DNA of 30,133 nt from a virus. Below are positions 23,211 to 30,133 of this stretch, in pieces (position 1 is the stretch's first letter; every line of letters begins with the position of its first letter). The stretch spans positions 1 to 30,133 of the IMG/VR virus record IMGVR_UViG_3300021961_000419; one strand, 5' to 3'. A model generated the notes under the pieces. It saw only the letters and a list, made by a program, of their open reading frames with translations, was not told the DNA's origin and did no database searches. Made by a program: the position numbers and the translations under genes.

Positions 23211-26102
23211 TTAGAAACTGCTGACGGTTCCCACGTAAGTGGACGTAGTTGTTTGTGTGGTTACATAGGATTCAGCAAAATAACTTTCCAGAACCACAGA
23301 ACCACCTGCATCTGTTGTGGTGACCGTGTCTGTGATGTTCTTGCCCATGTCTGTGATATTCACATCAGATATGGTTACTGTGTCTGTTGAAATCACATAA
23401 TCCAGACTCAATGCCACATCATCTCCTATTGTGACATCTTCTTGCAAGTCACTACTTGCGTCATTCAATTGGTTGAAATTACGAACCATAGTGTCAGACA
23501 CAGACAATGTATCTGTAAGTGTGAAGTCTAATTCCTTCACAACAGTTTCAGATGTGGTAATAGTGTCTGTTAAAGAAACAGGAATCACAATCAACAAGTC
23601 TAAGTTGTCAGAAGTGGACACTGACTCAGTTAATGATTTAGAAACTGAAGATACCAACCCATCTGTTGTACTTTGACTATCTGATAGAGTTTTACTGATG
23701 TTCTTGGTCAATACGTCAGTGGTGTTCACAGTTTCAGACTTCACAAGATTGACATTCAAAGTGGCGTTGTCTGACTTGTTGAAACTATCAGACAACACAC
23801 TACTGGTGTTCAACACCAATGTATCAGTCATTGACACATCATCTTGTAAATCAGATGTGGCATCATTCTGTTGATTGAAATTTCTCACCAAAGAGTCTGA
23901 CACTGTAAGAGTATCAACAAGTGCCATATTTGTATTGAATGTAACTACTTCAGTTGTGCTTACTGTGTCTGATTTGAATGGTTGAGCAGTTGTGGTTGCC
24001 ACATCTGTTGCTGTTATGACATCAGAGAATGGTTTGCTAATGGACAGAACTGGGGCATCCGACATGCTCACATCATCTTGTAAATCTGATGTGGCGTCAT
24101 TTTGTTGATTGAAGTTGTAGAGTAAGCTGTCAGACACATTCACAGAATCCGTGAGAGCAATAGAATTGTTTCGTGTCATGTTGTCTGACATGGTTACGCT
24201 GTCTGACAAACTCTTATTAACATTCTTGGTCAACACATCAGCACTGGACACCACATCAGTTTTAGTGTTTGAGATGTTGAATGTCACAATTTCTGTGGAA
24301 GATACTGCCTCACTCAAAGGTAACAAGTACACAATGGCAGCGTTGAATGTTTCACTTAATGTGACATTTTCAGTAAATGGTTTGCTAATGGTCTTTGCAA
24401 TTCCCTCAGATAATGTCAACGTTTCTGACAATTCACGATATGGAAGGTCTTCAATATCTGTCTGAGTGAATGTATCTTCCACTGTTACTGTTGAAGGTGT
24501 CAACACACCTGTCAATAGCAAGTTGGCAAACATCTTGAAGCCCGCAGGATGTGTGCTCTTTAAGTAGGTATCTTTCCAGTTAGATAGTTGTTCTGTGGTC
24601 TCAATGACGTAAGAATAGGGTTGATAGTAGTCATTGTCTTGCACCTTGATGATGTCAGACAAGAACCCTGCGTTATCTTGGAACTCACCTGGTGCATGAT
24701 AAATGTGGCCAGTTGAGAACGTGATTTCTGCGGGTGATGCACCTGCTCTACCATTGTTGAAATCCACTGTGAAGGTCTTCACCGGTGTGAAGGTCGTGGA
24801 TATCACTAGTTCTAGAACTGCCCCAGTACCAGACCCTGAGACTGTCAGTGCAGTCAGAGGTAATCCGGTGACTGGATCCAATTCATTGCTGTAGTTGGCA
24901 CCACCATTCACCACAGCAACTTGTGTGATTTTACCCCCAGACACCAACACACGAAAGTCAGCACCAGTACCATCACCCACCAACACCACGTCTGTGGCGC
25001 CTGTGGCATATCCTGAACCACCATCCAAGATGGTGACAGATTCAATTACACCTGTCTTACGAACCAGGAACTTTTCACCGCTGTCCACAATGGACAACAG
25101 CTTGATTTTACCCCGGGTTGGAGCAGATGCATAATCTCCGAACAAGGTGTAATCTTGTAAGAAGTATTGTTCAGCCAGTGTGTTTTCAGTTTTTACGATA
25201 CGAACAATGGCGTTGTTTTGTAGTGCTTCATAAGCGTAGGCGGCTGATCCTGTGGTGACTTCTGTGTAGTCACCCGCGAAATACAACCCTTCAATACCTG
25301 TTTCTGAAATGAAATAACTGTCATCTCGACGAAATTTACTACCTGCTTCATCAATACTTACAACACTTGTCAACTGTTTTGAAATGGTGCCATAGGTTGT
25401 TGTGGCGGCACCTACAAATTGCACATATACGTGTGTGTCGTAGTTACCTAAACTAGCTGCCAAACTGGTGTCTGCCACAATATCATCTGGAAACACATAG
25501 TTGGGATTGATATCCACTTCCAACTGAAAAATGTTGGGTCGAGAAGTTTCATAGACATCCAAACACCGTGTGGTGGTGGTACGAACAAAACTCCCCACAC
25601 CTGAAATGAATTCCAAATATTTCAGAGTAACAATTTTTTCTTTCAGTTCAAAGATGTTTTCATCAGGGAACCGTGTGGTGTCCACTTTGATGAAACGTTT
25701 TCTGCTCCAACGACCATCAGATGCACGAAGAAGATAATCACCAGGATATTTTACAGTAGCCGTGTCATTGAACATGAAACGGAAAAACATCTCCGTGGCA
25801 TTTTCTGACCCCTTGGCTTCATAATATTGATTGATGTATTTGATTAACTTACGATTGGTAATTAAAGTGTCTGTTGGAAAATCGTAAGAATATTGACTTC
25901 TAAAATAAGGAATGAAGGTGTCAAGCGTAACATCAATGTCTGTCCAATCTGCGTTATTTAACAGAACATCATGGGCCTCACCCTGTTGTTCCAAAAATCT
26001 ATAGTAATGTTCCAGGAACGTTACAAACTGCGGGTATTCCACCCGCACAAATTCAGGAAGTTGTCCTGAAACTAAGTGATGTAACTTTCTCTTGATGGAC
26101 AT
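23211..26102 (-). CDS. 7: gp7-position baseplate wedge protein with long C-terminal repeat tail
   Basis: The 963-residue product occupies the gp7 place between gp6 and gp8; T4 gp7 is 1032 residues. The N-terminal ~200 residues (LPEFVRVEYPQFVTFLEHYY; YEAKGSENATEMFFRFMF) resemble a conserved family of structural proteins in marine T4-like phages. Residues ~355-405 hold GGSGYATGATDVVLVGDGTG-type glycine-rich beta repeats, also present in gp8 here. Residues ~485-530 (DNDYYQPYSYVI, THPAGFKMFANLLL) form another conserved block. From about residue 555 to 930 the protein becomes a tandem array of 16-20 residue units such as LSDSVTMSDNMTRN. The gp7 name rests on synteny rather than motif identity. The start overlaps the gp6 stop (TAATG). 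Confidence 0.68.
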   Translation of the reverse strand: MSIKRKLHHLVSGQLPEFVRVEYPQFVTFLEHYYRFLEQQGEAHDVLLNNADWTDIDVTLDTFIPYFRSQYSYDFPTDTLITNRKLIKYINQYYEAKGSENATEMFFRFMFNDTATVKYPGDYLLRASDGRWSRKRFIKVDTTRFPDENIFELKEKIVTLKYLEFISGVGSFVRTTTTRCLDVYETSRPNIFQLEVDINPNYVFPDDIVADTSLAASLGNYDTHVYVQFVGAATTTYGTISKQLTSVVSIDEAGSKFRRDDSYFISETGIEGLYFAGDYTEVTTGSAAYAYEALQNNAIVRIVKTENTLAEQYFLQDYTLFGDYASAPTRGKIKLLSIVDSGEKFLVRKTGVIESVTILDGGSGYATGATDVVLVGDGTGADFRVLVSGGKITQVAVVNGGANYSNELDPVTGLPLTALTVSGSGTGAVLELVISTTFTPVKTFTVDFNNGRAGASPAEITFSTGHIYHAPGEFQDNAGFLSDIIKVQDNDYYQPYSYVIETTEQLSNWKDTYLKSTHPAGFKMFANLLLTGVLTPSTVTVEDTFTQTDIEDLPYRELSETLTLSEGIAKTISKPFTENVTLSETFNAAIVYLLPLSEAVSSTEIVTFNISNTKTDVVSSADVLTKNVNKSLSDSVTMSDNMTRNNSIALTDSVNVSDSLLYNFNQQNDATSDLQDDVSMSDAPVLSISKPFSDVITATDVATTTAQPFKSDTVSTTEVVTFNTNMALVDTLTVSDSLVRNFNQQNDATSDLQDDVSMTDTLVLNTSSVLSDSFNKSDNATLNVNLVKSETVNTTDVLTKNISKTLSDSQSTTDGLVSSVSKSLTESVSTSDNLDLLIVIPVSLTDTITTSETVVKELDFTLTDTLSVSDTMVRNFNQLNDASSDLQEDVTIGDDVALSLDYVISTDTVTISDVNITDMGKNITDTVTTTDAGGSVVLESYFAESYVTTQTTTSTYVGTVSSF
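23313..24440 (-). repeat. Coding tandem repeats (SD/TD-rich 16-20 residue units) in the gp7-position protein
   Basis: The C-terminal 375 or so residues are built from roughly twenty degenerate units of the pattern [L/F][S/T][D/E]xVxxS/TD plus a hydrophobic spacer, e.g. LTDSVNVSD, LSDSVTMSD, LTDTLSVSD. A longer unit containing NFNQQNDATSDLQDDVSM occurs at about residues 663, 741 and 873 (bases 24057-24116, 23823-23882, 23427-23486); the third copy is diverged. The composition is low in aromatic and basic residues, suggesting an elongated beta or solenoid extension. Confidence 0.85.
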
Positions 26103-27988
26103 TATTGTTGTGTGTATGGACGACAGCTAATTGTTAGACCAGGTGTGATGTTAGCCGTGGAATTATTTTGGCTATCATCTAATGTGATGATGGTGTTTTT
26201 TGCTGCTCGAGCTGCCACTGCAAATGTTTCCACGTCTGATGTTCGTACCGTACCACTGGTGATGTTTTGATACAACGGTTGAGGACGGAGGCTTAGATAC
26301 AACTTGTCTACATTTCCTAGATATTCAGTAACAATGACATTGCTCAATGTGATGATGCCTCCATCATAATGCACTGTACCTACTGTGGCCACAGGTGTGT
26401 TGGTATTACGGTCTACAAATTTGATGGTGCCGTATCCAGTGTCACTTTGTACAGCGTCATTACTGAAGTCCTGAAGATACCCATTATATCGCAAGCCACT
26501 AATAGTTGTGATGAAATTACTGCTTCGAATTGTTTCTGGGTCAATGGCGGTCAAATAATTTAACGTAGCTGTATAACCTGATGTGGAACTAATTCCAATA
26601 GGCAGACGTTTTTGCAAACGCATTTTAAACAAAGAACTTACCACAGAGGTGTTCAACAGTTTCACACGTTCACTAACTCTGGATAAGAAGAACGTCCTAC
26701 TTAAAGTTCCTAGTTCATCATTGAAGTAATCTTCAACTTCTGCTTTCACAAGCACAGACAAATCTGATGCTTTCAAGTTGGTCATCTTAGGATTGAAATT
26801 CACTACTCCTTCTAAACCCAAATACAAGTAATCAGGATCCACAAATTCATGTTTGATGCTCATCACACTGCGTGGACGAAGCACTGTTTCTTTCACAAAA
26901 TTTTTATCTGCTTCTGTCAACACAGACCCAAAGATGGGGTCAATGGAAATATACACCGTGCCATACACTGGGGGACTATTTTCTTCACCACCCCAGACAG
27001 TGACTTCTCGAGCTTTGGTTAAATTCTGTTTGATGAGTGTACGATAATCTTCAGTGGTGATGGCACGATTTCTGTTGGCATTGAACTTGGGAGCATTGAA
27101 TCGAACACTATCAATACTTTCTGGAGCAGAACCGCCGGCGGCAGCAGAGATGATGGTGATATCCACTTCATCTTCTCCATCAATGTCGCCAACTAGAGTG
27201 AATGTACGTGCTCCGTTAGCTGCAGCTCCTTCTGATACCAGATATGTGATGGTGACAATGTTTCCTGTTGTTAATTGTGCACCCACCACATCATCACCGA
27301 ATACAATTTGATATTCACCTTTGTTGTTTTCTTCCACCCAGAACACTTTGCTAGTAGATGTGATGTCCACGATATTGGAGGTTTTCGTCCACGTGGTTGA
27401 TGTCAAGTCACCCACTGAATTCTGAACATCCACTTCAATCGTGGTGGTGTCCACATTGGCGTTAGGAATTACTAATGGGCCGGAGCGATTATCGGTACCA
27501 ATGATGAAATCATTAGTTAAACGAACACCTTCAACTAATTCTACATCTGTGAACACATATTTGTTTTCTCCATTCACAGTAGCAGTTTGTGATTCATTCA
27601 CATAGAAGGTGTATGAACTGCCGTTAATTGAAGCGTTGAATTTTGTACTGGGTGTGATGGATAGAGTTGGGCCTGGTGATACTGTTTTGTTTACAGATAA
27701 GTTGACTGTAGCTTTTGCTGATGTTGTGGAACGTGGTGAATATCCCAACATTTTAGCTAGAGACACCACAGAACTTCTTTTGATGGCAGTATCAATGAAC
27801 ATTTCATTGGCTTGAAGATTGGCTAACACAGCATTATAATGGGTGTTGTAGGCCAACACATCTAGCAGAAGTGACAAGGCAGAACCTGTGAAATCATAAT
27901 CCGTGAATTCAGACTGTGATGCCAGATAGTTTCTTAGATTGGTTTTAATTGTATCAAAGTCTAATTCTGTTACTGTGATTTCTGCCAT
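26102..27988 (-). CDS. 6: gp6-like baseplate wedge protein (baseplate J family)
   Basis: gp6 forms the inner ring that joins neighbouring wedges and is the conserved BPJ core of contractile injection systems. The product is 628 residues (T4 gp6 is 660). N-terminal features include LLLDVLAYNTHYNAVLANL, then NEMFIDTAIKRSSVVSLAK and MLGYSPRS, which match the gp6/gpJ helical region. A central beta region and a RAITTEDYRTLIKQN segment (about residue 310) are also typical of baseplate J proteins. It starts at an ATG overlapping the gp25 stop and ends in a TAATG overlap with the next gene, so the three wedge genes appear translationally coupled. The upstream GAGAG is a weak ribosome-binding site. 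Confidence 0.92.
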   Translation of the reverse strand: MAEITVTELDFDTIKTNLRNYLASQSEFTDYDFTGSALSLLLDVLAYNTHYNAVLANLQANEMFIDTAIKRSSVVSLAKMLGYSPRSTTSAKATVNLSVNKTVSPGPTLSITPSTKFNASINGSSYTFYVNESQTATVNGENKYVFTDVELVEGVRLTNDFIIGTDNRSGPLVIPNANVDTTTIEVDVQNSVGDLTSTTWTKTSNIVDITSTSKVFWVEENNKGEYQIVFGDDVVGAQLTTGNIVTITYLVSEGAAANGARTFTLVGDIDGEDEVDITIISAAAGGSAPESIDSVRFNAPKFNANRNRAITTEDYRTLIKQNLTKAREVTVWGGEENSPPVYGTVYISIDPIFGSVLTEADKNFVKETVLRPRSVMSIKHEFVDPDYLYLGLEGVVNFNPKMTNLKASDLSVLVKAEVEDYFNDELGTLSRTFFLSRVSERVKLLNTSVVSSLFKMRLQKRLPIGISSTSGYTATLNYLTAIDPETIRSSNFITTISGLRYNGYLQDFSNDAVQSDTGYGTIKFVDRNTNTPVATVGTVHYDGGIITLSNVIVTEYLGNVDKLYLSLRPQPLYQNITSGTVRTSDVETFAVAARAAKNTIITLDDSQNNSTANITPGLTISCRPYTQQ

Positions 27989-28386
27989 TATCGTAATCTC
28001 TCTAATGTTACTGTGAGTGATGCGGGTTGACTTATGCCTACAATAGTGAAGAACAGAGTGATTTCATATTCATTCTCATCTTCGTTAGGGACGACATCCA
28101 CATTGTCTAGTTGTAATCTGGGTTCCAATCTAGTTAATGTGTTGGCAATGGATTGTCTCAACACTTCTGTGGTGATGGGATCCACAGGCTCAAACAATAA
28201 TGCAGTGATTCCAGAACCCACTTCAGGTTGAAACAGTCTTTCTCCAGGAACTGTAAACAACAACGTTTTCAGAGATTGACGAACAGCATTCAAATCCACT
28301 TTTTTCAACACATCCTGTGTCTCTGGATGAGCTGAAAATGTCAAATCTAAGTCTTTGTATAGTTTAGCAGGAGAAAGAATAGGCAT
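27988..28386 (-). CDS. 25: gp25-like baseplate wedge protein
   Basis: This is the sheath-nucleating wedge component of contractile baseplates, in the GPW/gp25 (phage P2 gpW, T6SS TssE) family. The product is 132 residues, the same length as T4 gp25. It contains the family core RQSLKTLLFTVPGERLFQP, followed by GSGITALLFEPVDP and a C-terminal beta hairpin (EYEITLFFTIVG). The PGER motif is the typical gp25 signature. It follows gp5, with a late-promoter box in the gap, and its stop overlaps the start of gp6 by one base (TAATG), implying translational coupling. No clear ribosome-binding site precedes the ATG. Identity is secure from motif, length and synteny. Confidence 0.93.
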   Translation of the reverse strand: MPILSPAKLYKDLDLTFSAHPETQDVLKKVDLNAVRQSLKTLLFTVPGERLFQPEVGSGITALLFEPVDPITTEVLRQSIANTLTRLEPRLQLDNVDVVPNEDENEYEITLFFTIVGISQPASLTVTLERLR

Positions 28387-28396
28387 TTTTATTGAA

Positions 28397-28404
28397 TATT
28401 TATA
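28397..28404 (-). promoter_or_regulatory. T4-type late promoter box TATAAATA upstream of gp25
   Basis: A perfect TATAAATA on the minus strand lies between the gp5 stop and the gp25 ATG. T4 late promoters (recognised by gp55 with the sliding clamp) use TATAAATA, and T4-like cyanophages use NATAAATA. Only 10 bases separate the box from the ATG, so a start about 6 bases downstream would leave almost no leader. No Shine-Dalgarno sequence is visible in that gap. Confidence 0.6.
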
Positions 28405-28412
28405 TGGTTACT

Positions 28413-30133
28413 TTAGACGTTTCCTAGATTCAACAACGCACCCCGACCGCCACTTGCATACTTGTGATTCATGAAAGTACCAAATGTTCTTCTATTACCA
28501 TTTCTATTGAACGTGATGTGAATCCAAGGCATTTTACTACCTGTGGTCTTGTACTCCAGCAACAGCTGGTCAAAGGGAATATTGGCTTTGATCCACGCTG
28601 CAATTTCCATGTACCCCAACTTGGATACTCCATTGAACTGCAAATCCGCAGCTTGACCGTACAAATGTTGAGAATTCAAAGCACCGCCTTCAGGAATGAA
28701 GTCTCGAAATCCACTGGTAATCACCATGTTGGAGTACTTGTCCTTGATGGGATCCAGACATTGTTGAGCCAAGGCCTTCATGTTACAAGCCATGTCATAC
28801 ACGGTGTTGCCATTGAAGGCTCTGAGTCTGGACTGTGAAGCTGCAGCATTACAAATGTTACCCACCGTGAAGTAATCAGAAATCTTCAGTGAGTTAGTGA
28901 TTTGTTGTTGATTGGTGATGTCAGCACATCCTGGAATAGTCTGCGGACGGTCTGGAGCTGGAAGATTGTCAGTGGCAGTAGCTGCAGGTTGTGGTTGGTT
29001 CAATTCTTCTCTGGTGATAACACCATCAGTGATGGCTTCTTCTTGTAACCGTTTGATGACAGCAGCATTCTGTTCATAGTTTTCACCTAACATATCCAAT
29101 GTGAATGTCAACACTTCTTCACGGGTGGGGACAATCAAATCTGGGAAGGTGGGAAGTTTAGGTGTCTTTGGTGAAATTGTAGATGGGGGATTAATAACAG
29201 GTGGTACTGGTGGCGCTGGTGTGACAGACATACCATTCATCTTCAACATGGCAACTTCTGTTATAGGACTGGCAATAGTGGTTTTTGTAGTCCCTGTCAT
29301 CACTAACCCCTGTAAAGATTTCATGTTAATCTTTTCATTGGAGTTGATGTTTATTGTTTTGTCTGTGTGTATATCAATACCATCTACAGCAGTTAAACTG
29401 AATTTTTTCCCGGCTTTCATTTCAATGTTACCATGAACGTTGGTCTTCATGTCACCATCCACTTGTAGATTGCAATTGTTCTTCACATAGATGTTACAAT
29501 TGCCTTCCACAGTGATGTTGGCATCACCTTTAATCAACACATTGTTGTGACGAAGAAATACTTCATAGTTGTCTCCCACCACACGACGAACCATGGTGCC
29601 ATTTCTATCCACGTCGATGTGAGTGCCAGCCTTGTGATACATGGTCAAACGTTCATTGTCTTTGGTGTCATCAATTTCAATGATGTGACCTGATTCAGAT
29701 TCAAATACATGATTGAAAGGATAGGCAGCATTATATGCTGTCAGAGGCTGGTCCCAAGTGCCTTCAATGGCTTTTTTCACGCCCTTCACTCGAGCATCAT
29801 CTTTCACTTTGATGATGGTTTCATTCAACTTCTGATTACGAGCCAGCCTGTTGGTGTCAGGTTCGCTGTTAGTTAAATAGGCAGATTTTGGATATACTTT
29901 TTCTGGGTCCTGAAATCCATAGTTACTGGTGCCGCGCAATTTTTCATAGTAGCTTTTCCCAGGAATACCGCTCATGGTTCCAATCATCACAGGTTCTTGA
30001 CAATCTTCACCATCACGGAAATATCCAGTCACCCAGGTACCTTCCACGGGACCTACGGGTGTGGTTCCTAGGCCTGAGATGGCAGCAGAAGTGATGGGCT
30101 GTAATGGATAGGCCCAAGGTAGGTCTTCAGTAG
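28413..30133 (-). CDS. 5: gp5-like baseplate hub/needle protein with C-terminal M15-type peptidase domain (5' end outside window)
   Basis: This is the central spike under the tail tube; it pierces the envelope and locally digests peptidoglycan. The frame is open to the right edge, so the true start lies outside; the GTG at 30047 is internal. Visible order: an OB-fold-like N-terminal region (LPWAYPLQP, then GTWVTGYFRDGEDCQEPV, characteristic of T4-like gp5); a region around 29300-29650 with short alternating repeats (VLIKGDANITVEG, NLQVDGDMKTNVHG) resembling the gp5C/VgrG triple beta-helix; a Pro-rich linker (TPAPPVPPVINPPS); and a final domain of about 170 residues. That domain carries SQHLYGQAADLQF and WIHITF, the zinc-ligand pattern HxxGxAxD...WxH of peptidase M15-like D,D-/L,D-carboxypeptidases. 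T4 gp5 instead has a lysozyme domain placed before its helix. The gene is followed by gp25. The gp5 call is strong; cleavage specificity is inferred from the family. Confidence 0.88.
   Translation of the reverse strand, partial: TEDLPWAYPLQPITSAAISGLGTTPVGPVEGTWVTGYFRDGEDCQEPVMIGTMSGIPGKSYYEKLRGTSNYGFQDPEKVYPKSAYLTNSEPDTNRLARNQKLNETIIKVKDDARVKGVKKAIEGTWDQPLTAYNAAYPFNHVFESESGHIIEIDDTKDNERLTMYHKAGTHIDVDRNGTMVRRVVGDNYEVFLRHNNVLIKGDANITVEGNCNIYVKNNCNLQVDGDMKTNVHGNIEMKAGKKFSLTAVDGIDIHTDKTININSNEKINMKSLQGLVMTGTTKTTIASPITEVAMLKMNGMSVTPAPPVPPVINPPSTISPKTPKLPTFPDLIVPTREEVLTFTLDMLGENYEQNAAVIKRLQEEAITDGVITREELNQPQPAATATDNLPAPDRPQTIPGCADITNQQQITNSLKISDYFTVGNICNAAASQSRLRAFNGNTVYDMACNMKALAQQCLDPIKDKYSNMVITSGFRDFIPEGGALNSQHLYGQAADLQFNGVSKLGYMEIAAWIKANIPFDQLLLEYKTTGSKMPWIHITFNRNGNRRTFGTFMNHKYASGGRGALLNLGNV

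Noticed and set aside
23313-24440. Spaced short repeats resembling a CRISPR array
   Set aside because: Repeats are degenerate, of variable spacing, and lie fully within an open coding frame whose protein repeats explain them.
30045-30047. GTG as the start of gp5
   Set aside because: The frame continues upstream to the window edge with conserved gp5-type residues (LPWAYPLQP), so this codon is internal.

Overview
The window is part of the late virion-structure region of a T4-like tailed phage (a contractile-tailed myovirus in Caudoviricetes). Gene content and order match marine T4-like phages of the cyanophage/pelagiphage type: gp5, gp25, gp6, a gp7-position wedge protein and gp8, then very large DUF4815-like proteins and a series of tail fibres built from LTNKT / GTPSS / VANGGTG repeats. 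The host cannot be read from the sequence. All supported genes lie on the minus strand, so transcription runs from right to left. There is no rRNA, tRNA, CRISPR array, integrase or insertion sequence, and no stretch over 100 bases without a gene.

Baseplate block (about 30133 to 20024, in transcription order): the gp5 hub/needle, entering from the right edge, with a C-terminal M15-type peptidase domain; gp25; gp6; a 963-residue gp7-position protein with a long Ser/Asp/Thr-rich repeat tail; a 152-residue small structural protein; and gp8, enlarged by inserted beta modules. gp25/gp6 and gp6/gp7 are joined by TAATG stop-start overlaps.

Tail-periphery block (20017 to 13374): a 1402-residue DUF4815-like protein, a 739-residue companion, and a 65-residue coiled-coil protein.

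Fibre and accessory block (13371 to 1): a fibre ending in a peptidase-S74 intramolecular chaperone; a 58-residue small protein; an unknown 152-residue protein; two glycosyltransferase-like genes; an Ig/BppU-like protein; a 71-residue mini-protein; and a 564-residue fibre. These are followed by a 59-residue coiled-coil protein, a 118-residue protein, a 928-residue fibre, and a fibre of at least 1032 residues that leaves the window on the left. The fibres share modules with each other, some at nucleotide identity, which suggests recombinational shuffling. The glycosyltransferase pair inside the fibre cluster suggests sugar modification of virion or host glycans.

Regulation: four perfect T4-late-type TATAAATA boxes sit upstream of gp25, the 152-residue structural gene, the S74 fibre and the Ig-like gene. 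Weaker variants occur elsewhere. This fits expression by the phage late sigma/clamp system.

No wholly new defence or enzymatic system is evident. The points most worth checking are the glycosyltransferase cassette, the gp5 peptidase fusion, the repeat tail on the gp7-position protein, the late-promoter set with unusually short predicted leaders, and the fibre-module shuffling.
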